Shown here piece after piece: positions 36,488 to 48,900 of a stretch of DNA of 64,000 nt. Position 1 is the stretch's first letter, and every line of letters begins with the position of its first letter. A model generated the notes under the pieces. It did no database searches, had not been told where the DNA came from, and saw only the letters and a list, made by a program, of their open reading frames with translations. Position numbers and translations under genes: made by a program. This DNA is from Gorsachius magnificus (lineage: Eukaryota; Chordata; Aves; Pelecaniformes; Ardeidae): positions 20,426,885 to 20,490,884 of the forward strand of contig CM067084.1 in assembly GCA_034008185.1 (NCBI GenBank). The letters run 5' to 3'.

Positions 36488-39400
36488 AGCAGTCTTGTTT
36501 CTGTCTGAGAGATAGTCTTTAAAAAAATTTGTCCGAGGCAAAAACTGACAGTAAAATTGATTTAATTCATAGGCTTATTTAATTTTTTTTTCCAAACTTC
36601 CAAGTTTATTTTTAAATAAGAAATCTTACATGGTTTAAAACCAATATTTAATGTCAGCTGCAGCTCAACACAGTGCAGTCTCTTCTATGAAATGAAAATA
36701 ACCAAATGGTACAATAAATAATTTAGTAATATGTAGGCACCATGAACACTCCTTATGTTCAACTCTTTGAAAATTAGCAATGGGATTTTCAGTACATTAG
36801 GCTCGATTACTCTTACTTCCCTCATTCAAGTCAGTAAAAGTTTTATTGCAAATTTAAATGGGAACAGAGATTTGTAAGCAGTTAATACATGGATGAAAAC
36901 TGTCATCACACCTACCTGCTGAAACATATCTAGTACAGGAATTTGTCTTTTTGATTATGAATACCAAAATGCCAACATTTCCAAATGCTTATTTTGTTTT
37001 ATTTTATTTTCATCTTTTGACATCTGAGGACTAAATTCAGCTCTTCTAAATGCAGGGGTGTTTGCACTGGACATGAGGGAAATTTAAAAAGAGTGAGGAG
37101 AACATGGCTTTAACAATAATTAATTTGACAAATGCATTTTTTACCTGTCCAGTATGGAGTACAATTCGTCATGAGTCAGTTGTTACAATGTACTATTTTC
37201 AGTACAGGTTGTTTTGATGTGTGGGTGGATGATCTGATATTTTCTATCAATTAACTTGGTGTTACTCACAGAATCACCCTTTATTACCACTATTTTTAAA
37301 AAAGAAATTCAGCTTTAGATTTGTGTGAATATGCTGCTAAGTAAGTGTACATGTTTTGTTTTTGCAATGTTCTTGACAATATTTTTTTAGAATATTATCA
37401 AAAATCAGACCTGCTAAGGACATGAGCGTTGTTAAACTCAGCACAGAAAATATTTGTGCGGCGGTGCTCAGCTCTAGCCAGCGATTCAGGCTCTGGTTTT
37501 CCATTAAGATTGACCACTGCAGGGTGATGATTCTAGCTGATGATTCTCCCCAAGTGTTCCCACTGGTAAGGTTGTTAAAGAGGGTTGGATAAGCATTTTG
37601 GATTCTTAACTTCATCTGCTCCATAAATAAAATATCAGCTGATAGAGTCTATAATGACATAAACTTTCTACCTATCTGTTCACAAATACTCATACCATCT
37701 TTCTAGAGAAATACCTATTATCTTCTTGTCATGAGATAATGGCGGAAGTTGAATACTTTCATAGCTACTCTTGTCTTTACATATAGTAAAAAAAATAAGG
37801 TGTATAAGATTTTAAAATATTTTTTAAAGTGCTTGTGTAATGCTATTAATGAGAAACTAAAATATTTCAAGTCCATGTTAATGTGGATGGGTGAATTTAA
37901 TGTTTTAAATAACCACAATTCTACTGCAGCTAAACCAGATTTTCTTTCTTTGTATCAAAACAGCTATTAACAATAATTGCTTTACTAGAAGAAATAGACA
38001 CTTAAAGACATTTAGTAAAATTTTAAGAGTTTGGCCATCTAAATAATCTTTCATTTTTTTCTTTCAGCAAAGGGCAGATAAATTTGTAAAATCTTCCTAG
38101 AACTCAACTATTGCTTTGAGAGGACACATTTTAGAGTGCCTTGGATTTTTTAAGAGCAACAAAGTAGAATTTTGTAGGATTTTCATATCATCCCTTTCTT
38201 AAAATATTGTAACTTACTAGCCAGGTAATCTCTATCACAGAAACAAAAATATTACTGTAGCTTGCACTGTGAACAGAGTCTAGAAAAAGAAATAATCCTC
38301 TGGGTCCATTTCACATAGAATTCCTGTTGCAGTAAATTTCACTCTTTGGTGACCATCACAATTAATTTGTCTCATTTTTTAGCCTATCTCAAGTTTTATT
38401 CCTGCTAGATATCTGTTCAAATGGATTACCACACATTGCTGGGAATGACTGAGAGAAAGGCACAACTCTCAGCTGTACTGAACTTAGAAGAGGGCCAAGT
38501 GGAGATACAAGAGTGTACCTGATCATGAAAAAAAGCCCCATGAGAACTCTGTCTTCTAGCTTCTCCTCTTCTATCTGGAAACTGCACATCCTGATGCCAA
38601 GTCACTGCCTCACGTTGCCCAGTTGTTGTTTCTTCCAGAATTGACTCATTGCCCAAGAAAAGGAAGAAATTAGAAGTCAGGATTTTTTTATCTTTTCAGG
38701 TTAGGTCATTTGTTTTTATGGTGATAACTTGATGCATTCTTCTCCATTTCTTCTGGACATGGACTAGTGTTTCCTTGAGCATGATGCATGCTTTTTTATT
38801 TGTCTGGCAGTTCAGTGCCAGCTCTTAAAGCAGCAATGTAATTGCCAACTACTAAGTGATTGCCCTGAAGCTGACCTGGAGGAATGCTTCTCAGTAGTCC
38901 TGAGCTTAAGAGGTCCAAGTAGCCAGGATGCTGTACAGTACTTAAAAATTTGACCAAGCATGAAAAGCATAACTGTAAAGAGCATGTCTTCTGAAGACAA
39001 ATCCTGCAAATGAATGTCTTTAGGAAATGAATGCTGTTTTTTACTAGACATTTTTGGTGGCAGAGGCATAAAGATCAAGATGTCATTAGAGCTAATCTGC
39101 AGGGAAAAATATTTAGACTTACGCAGAAAGTAGAAGGGGAAGGATAGGTGTATCTCCGTGTGCTGTCCTGTATGGTTCAACAGGCACATAAAAGCACTGT
39201 CTTCTCAGAACTGCTGCAGGGACCAGTGAGTCCAGAGCAAGTGGCCAAGGCAGGCTGAGCCGTGCCATTACTGCACACATTATACACTGTCCAAGGGCAA
39301 AGGAATCCTTCTTTCTCTGAAACTCTGAATTTGGGTCTAGGACAAGGCGTTCTGCATCCTGCTCTCACCTGACAAAAGTGCCTTAGCGTTGCACTATGCA

Positions 39401-41700
39401 TAGCTGGAGGCCTTGCTTTCTATGCTCTGTTAACATGCCATATTTCCTACGCGTACAAACACTCTTACAGTCTTCAGAGAAGTCAGGAGAGGCTTTGTGG
39501 GACTGGGTGGTGGGACTGGAACGTAAATCACTTCTAATTCTCTGATGTTGATAACAAACTCCAGAAAGTGCCTTTTCTTCATAATGTTTATCCTGTTGCT
39601 GTAGAGCTTGGTACTTGAATCCAGTATTGTTAATAATACAAAGTCTGATTGTAATAGTGCTTATGAGTACATGCCAGCCACCTTCTAGGGGTTTTTTACA
39701 CAAATGAAGAATTCTGTACTTTTTGAATGCATTTGCATGAATGCTCCAGTAAAAAATACAAAAGAAGCACTTTGCAGAGATCACTTATTTGCTGCTACTA
39801 CATTCAAGACATCTGATCTCCCTTCAGTAACAGGAGTAAAGCTTATTGGGAAATCAGTCCACTTCCTTTTAAAACAGCATGACGTTGGGCTGACATTCCT
39901 GCGCGGTAGCCTAAGTAATGCTAACCGATGGGAAAGAAGCCGAAGAAGCCTTACTCTGCCTATGGTGGTGATCAACAGAAGGCCAAGAAACTGCGTTTTA
40001 GTCATCTTTGCTGGGCTGTCTTCCATTTACGGGCATATGGGATCAGACAAAGACTCATGTTGCACATTACTAGGAAGGGTGTAACCAATGGCAACAATCC
40101 AAAACCTGGGGGTGGGAAAAGAGGATTATGTCATCCTTGAATCTGCCTGAAAGCCTGAACCACATGAAATAGAATTACTAAGAAAGTCAAGAGAGTTTGC
40201 TGATTTCATAACATTGGAAGACAGAGCTTAAAGTAAGTAGCACAGGCACAGATGCCTTAAAATTCCTCAGGAGCCTGCCAGCAAGTTAATAATCTTAAAT
40301 GTTTCAGAAGCTGAGGACAGGAAAACTTTTGTGGAGCACTGTGAGAGCAGTTTCATTCTTTTTTTTGGTATGTGTATTCTGTAATGCACGGTATCAAAGA
40401 AAAAGAAACTCCATGGATTCAAAAGAGCAAATACAGATTTAGGGTACCTTAAGGGACGAGGTTCCGGTAGCAATTCTGGGAACTCTTTCATGCATGTGTA
40501 TGTATGTGAACACAAACCTACATGTATATGTATCTCTGCTTTGGCTTGTTTCTAGAAATCGGTCAGTTTGGCTAATAAAGAGTGAGTTGTTTATACCATT
40601 TGCTGTTTACACGTAGAATTGTATTTGGGAGTGTAAGTCCAGTCCAATTTTGGGTATACACAAGTTGAAGTTTAAACAAAACATTATTATGGATGAAACT
40701 TTTGTTCTCAAAGGATTTAACTCTCTTCTTGCTAACAAATTTATATAATCTTAAGAGTTTTCTACTTAAAATTTTTGAGAAAAACAGAAATATCTTTGTA
40801 TCTGAACTAAACTGCCAGACAACAAAGTGATATCAAATCAGATGTTTTAATTGAGTTTTATATTAGATATTGAATTTCCATTTTCTTTTGAAATTTGTTC
40901 ATTTTAAAAGTAAATTTATTTGTCCTTTTATTAGTAACAGTGAAAGCATTATGAGAAGTAATGAATTGTTTGAATCTCTGCTGCTATTATCATATGATGT
41001 CCAGGAATACACAAAATAAAATGATGTCTTCATTGGATTTTCAGTTCAGGTCTCTAAATTGCAATAACAAAACTGTAATACATATTAATGTAATATGCGG
41101 ATCATTAGATACTGTTTAGAAAGAACTATGGCCTTCATACTGTTTCTTCAGAGAAACATTCCAAACCAGATTATGAAGTTCTTCCTGTGGAAATATTTTC
41201 TAGCAGTTTACTCACGAGACTTGTAACTCTTTCTTACTAAGCTGATGCACTGTGGCTGTGGAGCTCCTGGTTATGGCAGCATTGGTATTTACTGCCTTCT
41301 ACCTCCCTTCTGACAATGCCTGCTTACACAAACACTGAGCAGAAAAGGCCATGCCCATTTATGATGCCAGAACAGAAATATTGGTCAATGACCGGTAAAC
41401 TTTCTAATAGACCATGAGCAAGTACAGGAACAGAAGAAAGACATTGAACTCTACGTGGAGTAGAGACTCACACAGAGTTAAAATAGCCTAAGAACTTTTG
41501 GTCTCTGAAGTTTACATTTTTTCCATGATTCAAGAGAGACTAATGAGAAACACAAAGATGTTGAAACATTTTTAAACATTCTCTTTCCCACACAAAGTAA
41601 TTTGATTTGTTTTATTAAAAACATTATTTATTTTTGCATATTACTGAATACTTCAGGCTAAGTTCTCTCAGATACATTTGTGTAAATTCATCACAATTCC
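36488..41700. other. Probable GASK1B 3'UTR and downstream DNA
   Basis: AT-rich non-coding sequence after the GASK1B stop. AATAAA hexamers lie at 36713-36718, 37626-37631, 40574-40579 (followed by the G/T-rich gagtgagttgttta) and 41015-41020. Any could end the transcript; which one is used cannot be told. Open frames at 39.4-40.1 kb overlap on both strands and look like chance. Confidence 0.45.
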
Positions 41701-41719
41701 ACTGAATTATCCCATTTCC

Positions 41720-42395
41720 AGATGAAACAGCAGACAGTCCTCCATGAACTTCTCCAACGTGGGTCCTTCCCACAGGCTGCAGTTCTTCATGAACTGCTCC
41801 AGCGTGGGTCCATCCTTTTCCATGGGGTGCAGTCCCTTAGGAGCACACTACTCCAGCGTGGGTCCCCCGTGGAGTCACAAGCCTGTCCAGCAAACCTGCT
41901 CCAGCCCGGGTTCCTCTCTCCACGTGGCCACAGTTCCTGCCAGGAGCCTGCTCCAGTGTGGGCTTCCCACAGCCCCCTGCTCCAGCATGGGGTCCTCCCC
42001 AGGCTGGGGCCCCGGACCTTCCTGAGCTGCAGGGGCACAGCCTGCCTCACTGTGGGCTGCACCAGGGGCTGCAGGGGAATGCACCTGGAGCACCTCCTCC
42101 CCCTCCTTCCGCACTGAACTTGGGGTCTGCGGGGCTGGTTCTCTCACATCCTCTCACTTCTCTCTCTCTGGCTGCTGTTCCCCAGCAAGTTTTTTTTCCC
42201 CTTCTTAACTATGCTATCCCAGAGGTGCTACCACTGCTGCTGATGGGCTCAGCCTTGGCCAGTGGCAGATCTGCCTTGGAGCCGGCTGGCATTGGCTCTA
42301 TCAGACACAGGGGAAGCTTCTGTCAGCTTCTTACAGAAGCTACCCCTGTACCACTCCCCCTGCAACCAAAACCTTGCCATGAAAACCTAATAAAA
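41720..42395 (-). mobile_element. Old, truncated LTR fragment, same family as the 45-kb solo LTR
   Basis: Read on the minus strand, this begins with a decayed version of the start of the 45-kb LTR (TATTAGG..., then ATGGCAAGGTTTTGG). It runs through the ggggtagcttctgtaagaag region and the ggaggaggtgctccaggtgc region into repeated CCCACGCTGGAGCAG words, and stops there. The poly(A) region and 3' end are missing, and no target duplication was found. It is clearly more diverged than the 45-kb copy. The open frames through it on both strands are by-products of its GC-rich repeats. Confidence 0.75.
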
Positions 42396-42529
42396 TATGG
42401 CAGACTAATAGTGAAAAACTCTAGAAGAACCTCATGAAACTGAATAGGTCAAACCTAACAGATGAGCTTCAGTATGGATTAATGTAAAAGCCTTACTTTG
42501 TTGCTATTTAAAACCTTGGAGAGGTTTTA

Positions 42530-43145
42530 AATCTTGGACTGTGTGTGCAGCCTGGTCTCCACATCTCAAGAAGTATGAGCTGAAGTTAGAGTCAGTAGAG
42601 AGAAGAACAACTGCAGTGATCAAGGTGCTGAATCAGCTGTCTTGTAAGGAGAGATTTCTTCAGTTTGAAGATGAGAAAGCTGGAGGGGCTGGTAATTTAG
42701 GTTTACAAAATCATGAAGATGATGGATGAGGTGAATGCAGAAAGTGCTATTCAGCAAATCCTGCAGTACCAAAGGAGTGGAGCACTCAGTGAAACTAGTA
42801 TCAATTTTAAGCAGGTAAAATCAAGTTCTTCACACAGCAGGTATCAAGCTTCTGGATCTTGCTGCTGTGAGGAACTGTGGAAACTGATAGTATCAGGAGA
42901 TTCAAAGGGGATTAGACAAATTCAAGGACAGCAAGTTTATATATGGACTTCGTAAGAGTTAGGCAAGTTCCTCATTTAACATTCCTAATACACCAGTTCT
43001 GGATGCTGGGGAATATAAGGGAAAGGGGTCACAGATATTGCCCCAGGCTCGTGTGCTCACCTCACATTGCCACAGTCTAAGATGTACTACTGGGCTAGGT
43101 GGCCCACTGGTGTGACCCAGAAGGGAATTCCATGTATTCTTATAT
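42530..43145 (+). repeat. Old CR1 LINE fragment
   Basis: Decayed CR1 body (agagaagaacaactgcagtg, then tcaggagattcaaaggggat and agacaaattcaagga) ends in the ancient 3' wording tgggctaggtggcccactgg, then tgtgacccagaagggaattc and ATGTATTCTT. This matches the amniote CR1 pattern of 'tgggctagatgggccttt' and 'tctgacccag'. No terminal ATTCTATG array remains. Confidence 0.65.
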
Positions 43146-44942
43146 TTGAAGGCTATTCAACCAGCTGCAATGCTATAAGCTGTTCAGGCCCTTTCCCTAT
43201 TTATAAGGATATGTAAAATTATCTTTATTTGCAAGGATGGAGATGCTTGGGTGTTGTGAGTCTGCTTTGTCTTCAATGAAAGAAAAGAAAGCAAGCAGAT
43301 GGCAATCTTCTAATGCCTGAGGATGGTTTTCCAAAAGCAGTTCCATGGATTTTGTTCTTTTGGAAAGGATGAAATGCACACAAAATGCCGACACATTTTT
43401 TCCTCACTGCAATGTGTTGTTCTATCTGTATGTGGCACTGAATATACCAATGCCGTTATTTAACTGAATCAGATCTTGAAATAGGTGGCTGACTTTCTCT
43501 AAAAGTAATTTTTTCTCTAAAAATTAGTTCAGTTCCAGTAGCTATTTCCTTTTTAGCCTTCTGCAGTACATTTACTTCTTATTTAATCATTTGGGTTCAG
43601 CATTCATTGTTCAGGAACATTATCTGCGTTTCCTTCAACGGAAAAGCTGGCATGGCATTCTATGGAGGTCTGTTAAGCTGCACAAGCAGGCCTTATCGGA
43701 GGTATTCTTCAGCTAGCTATGCGAAACACTTTGAGATTTGGATGGAATTTATTAACTGTTAAGGAAAATAGCACCAGTGTGAAAGCCAGCCTTATGAAGT
43801 GTGAGAATGATGTCTGACAGATGGTAAAAGCTGGCAGTCCAGCGAGCTGCTCTGCTCTGGGAATTCTGAAACAACAGCAGGTCGTACATCTTAATTTTCA
43901 GATATATGCGGATATATCACATACTTAAGACAGGGTCTTTTCTGAAAACAAAATGTGCAGTCAAAAATTTTAAAAGAGAAGTGACTGAAGCATACTCTGC
44001 AGGCCACTGTGGCATAGTTGCAGTAAACATGGGAACTGGTGATACCCAAACAGAAGCTAGAGCTTAGAGATGCCCTCAGCATCATGCTGAAGGAAGATAA
44101 AAGGGTTTGTCCTGTTAAATATGACAACATCTAGGTTTAAAAATCTCACTGCGTTAGGAAAGCATCTGAGGCATTTTATCTTAGATAATGCTCAGGCCCA
44201 CAGGGCTGTAACAGATCTCTCCCCAGATTCCCCATGCACTCATTCTGCTACCTCTTTTCATGATCGCATGGACAAATCTACCATCACAGCTGTCACTGAC
44301 CTATAACATGAACGTTACTAACTTAGTCAGCTCTCTAGGTTTGAATACCTAGGATACTCCTAAATCTTGCTGATTCTTTCCATGTGATAAGCTTAACCTT
44401 TCCTCCCTCTGTGGCTGAACCATTTAAATGAAAAACTCTCAACACGACACCTGCAGCTTTTATTTTGCACCTGATCTCTACAAGATGCAAGTCTCCTCTG
44501 CAGCTGATAAAGACCCATTTGATTTTGTCTTGGTGATCTCCAACGATGTGAAGCATTGGTACCAATTGTCTCTCAGAATCCAAATAGAAAAGTAACATCT
44601 TTTTTTCTTACCAGATCTTTTTCTTCCATGTGATATTCCTGTTATAGCAGATATCACTGCTACTACCCAGAATTGCTGCTGCAGCTTGGATACATAAATG
44701 CCTGGAGAGAATCTCCTAATTTATTTCATGTGTATCATTATTAGAGTGTATCTGGCTAAATTTTTGAGAGGAGGGTACAGGGGAGAGATAGATTATGATG
44801 AGAAATCCCAGAAGCCTAGGTTTTGGGTTTGGTTTTTTTTTTTTTTAAGAGTCTGGTGGGAGAATTTGAGACCTTATATATAGGTAAACAAAATCAATGA
44901 TGCTGGCTCCATCTTGACTGGTGACCGTTGTGTAGGGCCTCA

Positions 44943-44947
44943 GCTAG
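44943..44947. repeat. Target-site duplication GCTAG, left of solo LTR
   Basis: GCTAG immediately precedes the TGTATTGGG terminus and is repeated exactly after the CGACA terminus. Confidence 0.8.
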
Positions 44948-45984
44948 TGTATTGGGTTTCTGTGGCAAGGTCTTGGTAGTGGGGGGGCTACAGGGGTGGC
45001 TTCTGTGAGAAGATGCTAGAAGTATTCCCTGTGTCCGCTGCTGGCCAAGGCCAAGCCAATCAGCAACAGTGGAAGCGCCTCTGTGATAACATATTTAAGA
45101 AGGGAAAAAAAAACTGTCTGCGGCTCAGTAGCCGGAGAGAGAAGAGAAGTGAGAGGATGTGAGAGAAAACAGCCCTGCAGACACCAAGGTCGGTGAAGAA
45201 GGAGGGGGAGGAGGTGCTCCAGGCGCCAGAGCCGAGATTCCCCTGCAGCCCATGGTGAAGACCATGGTGGGGCAGGCTGTCCCCCTGCAGCCCATGGAGG
45301 TCCATGGTGGAGCAGATCTCCACCTGTAGCCCGTGGAGGACCCCACGCTGGAGCGGGTGGATGCCTGAAGGGAGGAGCCTCTGATCCTGTGGGAAGCCTG
45401 CACCAGGTCAGGTTCCTGGCAAGCCACTGCGGACCAGTGGGGGGAGGAGCCCACGCCGAAGCAGGTTTGCCAGCAGAACTTGTGATCCCACAGGGGACCC
45501 AACGCTGGAGCAGTCTGCTCCTGAGGGACTGCACCCCATGGAAATTATGGACCCACGCTGGAGCAGTTCGTGGAGAGGGACCCCACGCATGAGCAGGGGA
45601 AGAGTCCTCCCAGGGAAGAAGAACCGCGACGACTGGTGAACTGACCTCAACCCCCATTCCCATCCCCCTGTGCCGCTGGGGGGGAGTAGGTAGAGAAGCT
45701 GGGAGTGAAGTTGAGCCCAGAAAGAAGGGAGGGGTGGGGGGAAAGATTTTTAACATATAGCAGTTTTTCTCCTCTCCTTCTCTGATTTTGATTGATAATA
45801 AATTAATTATTTCTTTCAAGTGGAGTCTGTTTTGCCCATGATGGTAACTGATAAAATGATCTCTCCCTGTCCTTATCTTGACCCACGAGCCCTTTTGATT
45901 TACTTTTTCTCTCCTCTGGTTAGAGGGGAGTGATAGAGCGGCTTTGGTGGGTCCCTGGTGTCCAGCCAGGGTTAAACTACGACA
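44948..45984 (+). mobile_element. Intact solo LTR of an endogenous retrovirus
   Basis: 1037 bp starting TGTATTGGG and ending CTACGACA (TG...CA). It is flanked on both sides by the 5-bp direct repeat GCTAG (44943-44947 and 45985-45989), a target-site duplication. A TATA-like atatttaag at 45091-45099 and AATAAA at 45797-45802 give plus orientation. The middle carries at least five copies of a CCACGCTGGAGCAG-type word. No internal gag, pol or env region follows, so it is a recombination-derived solo LTR. A 5-bp duplication suggests an ERVL-type integrase but does not prove it. The 342-codon minus-strand frame through it is not a gene. Confidence 0.88.
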
Positions 45985-45989
45985 GCTAG
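45985..45989. repeat. Target-site duplication GCTAG, right of solo LTR
   Basis: Exact match to the left GCTAG. The perfect match of both copies argues the insertion is not very ancient. Confidence 0.8.
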
Positions 45990-48900
45990 CTGATTCCTTC
46001 TGCTGTGAGTTCCTTTTGTAGTCATTCAGTCCCTGTTGTTGCACTTTTAATTAGGAGACTTCCATGACTGGGCTGTTAGCTGAGCAGACTTTGTAACACA
46101 AAAGAGAAGGGGAAATAAAAATTGCCTATTATATACACCAAAAATGCAGAGTTTTGTTTTCTTAATAATCAGACATGAAAAAGTTTTCTTATGAGATGTT
46201 ACAGTCTGTTCAAGCGCTGCTCCGCCTTTTTCTGGCCTTCCTCAAAGAAGATGCTCAGCAGACTTGGCAGTTCCCCCAGGCGCAGGGCACTGCCAGCTAC
46301 CTGAGCCGTTCCTTTCTCAAGTTGCTTTCTGACCAAGGTATGAGGCTCTGTCTGTCCAGCTGCAGGAGTCACTGCGCTTGGGACTACAGTTGGGGCCTGG
46401 GCTGATTCACAGAATTTGTAGCCCATTGGGTAGCGCTTATAGTACTTTGCTGCTAGAAAGAGTGCAAATTACCATCAAAACCTACACTTCTAGTCGCACT
46501 TGAATGCTTGCTTGGCTGTATCAGCATGAACTAAGCCAATAAGGCAACTCATGCGACAGAAGCGTCGATGTATTCTGAGAGCCACAAAAGGTCAAAGAAC
46601 AAAAGAGACTAAATCCCCATTAAAATCACAGCTTTCCACTTCATTTTGCTTTGTGTTCTCTTGTGTCTAAACTTGAACTTGAAATGCTAGTTTGCAAGTA
46701 GCTATAATGTGCAAACACAGCTTTTGTCAACTTGTTAGTGTTTGTGTTCTGAAGCAAGAGATCCGAAAGGCAAAGAACAACAGATTAAAGCTTATGCAGT
46801 GTCAACACCATACTGGGAAAGAATTCTTACCCTCTATCGCAGTCTTATCTGAGCGATAATCTGCATGGCAATGGAGAGCTGACGTGTATTTTTTGTTACA
46901 CTGTTGCCTTAGTGCTAAGATTTCTTTGAATTTCTGCTGTCAGCTTTACCACCCAGTGTAGGTATCCTCGAGCTTTCAAAATTGCTGCCTTTCCTGCTAA
47001 GAAAACAGAATTTACATGTGTTTCAGTACTTCTTGGCACCCTGCCTCCCATATAGAGTTCAGGGTCAAATTTTCAGCCTACTCGCTTTACCTGATTTTAA
47101 GAATACGTAACAGTGTAATTAGCAAGGAAAAATAAATAATTTTTCCTCTTTGGTGGGGGAGAAGTCCTGCCAAAACCTGTGTAAATATGCCTTGTAAGGA
47201 GGGACTGGAAATCATTAGAGAAAAGCATACTTCATAAGCGTACATCTGAAAATGTGATCTGATACTCATTCAGTTTTGCAAATACAACTTGTGGAGCTCA
47301 ATATCATGGCTATTCTACTGTTTAAGGACTGGATGAATGTTCAAGAAAATGAAGAGAATTTCCTTGAAGAAGAGTTTTTTTATAAGCTGCCACCCTCCCT
47401 GCCACTGTATAATGACAAAAGCCTGGAAGAGTCCTGCACTTCAGATGAGGGATCCCAACAGAGGCCACACTTTCTCATGCAGCCAGCTCTAATCTCCTCT
47501 CCCCAAGACTCCATCCCTGGGGGCCACTCTAGCAGCCTCAAGTCTTGGAGCCACAACAGGAGTATGTTGCAACACAGTTTATTGTTAGTTTTGCTGGATT
47601 TTGTTCCACTCTTGCACATGTTTCAAGCCTATAACAAAGTCCTTGTTGGCATTAGTGGGAGCAAAGTTTGTGTCCTGCAAGGCTCAAACCTGAACCTCCA
47701 ATTCCAGGGAAACTTCTGCAATTACACATCATATTCCCAAGCTTTGTTTACCATTTCTTGACATAGACATGTCATCAAGATCTGTTCAGGCATTCTGGAC
47801 TGAAGTGAAGGGTGTATTATGCTTACAGAATTTTCTGTAAACCTAAGCCTTTGGTCTTCACATTGAGATGTGCTTAAAGCCCAGTGGATGGGCTTTTTTC
47901 CTTGGGATGATGAACACAGTAGAGACCAGAGCTTGATTCCTCTACATTTCAGAGATCTGCTCTGACCTACAAGGTTTCCTAGTGAATTTTCCGAGTGCCA
48001 GTTGGAATGGGTTCAACAGAAGAAATCCAGAAATATCCATTTCAGAGAACTATTGTAATGATTCCTTCACAGCTGTAATGGTTCTGTCCGTTGTACAGAG
48101 GTGGAATACCTACGTTCAAATACTATTTAACTGAGGAGGATTTCGGTCCAGGTGCCTTTCAACCCACAAGTGTGCTCTAACCATTAAGCTCCTTTGCAAA
48201 AGGACCGCTTTGGCCAAGTTTGCAGCTGTAATTTCCCAATGGAAATAGGTGATTTCCTCCAGCCTGTGTGTAGACATCCAGCTTTCAGCATTTCCTTCTG
48301 GCTAAGTGAGGAGATTGCCCGGTCAGTGTGCTGTGTTTTATGGCACGTCTCTCACATCATGAATCACAGGCAAAGAAGGGGCTAGCAATATAATTTGGGA
48401 AGAAGACAACTAATGGAAGATTAGGTAATGTAAGCTTGTATCTAGGTTCTCTCACAGTTTACCCAGCTCCTCCCTAAATACTAACAATATTTAAATACAC
48501 CCCTGCACAAGATTTCACAAAAATGGAAATTTTGAATTATCCACACTAGGTCTTTATGTGTTCCTAATGGGGTTCTGATTCTCATTTATTCTGGTGTTAT
48601 TTTAAGAGAGAATACTTTACAATAACTTTAGTGTACGGCTCTTCAGCATGTTTAATGATACCAAAATATATTCTGTACTTGCTAAAATAAGTAATAACTT
48701 TCCAGAAGCATGGTAGATAACAGTGAATTGCTAGATTGGACATGGTGTGACACAACTTTTCATTAATTCCAGATACAAAATCCACTCCTCAGAGACATCC
48801 TGTGAATGTTCTCCAGGGGTCTTGCAAGAACACAAGCAAATGAACACTTTATACTCTTATGCACACATGAAGTTTCCACTTGAGGTTCATGTTATATTAA

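Noticed and set aside
41722..42437. Overlapping open frames of 90-159 codons on both strands
   Set aside because: They lie within the old LTR fragment and reflect its repeat array, not a gene.
45016..46044. 342-codon minus-strand open frame
   Set aside because: It runs through the solo LTR against its orientation and extends past its end; the peptide is made of the LTR's repeated GC-rich words.
47276..47761. 161-codon plus-strand open frame
   Set aside because: No domain, no repeated or conserved words and no splice context; length is possible by chance in a gene desert.
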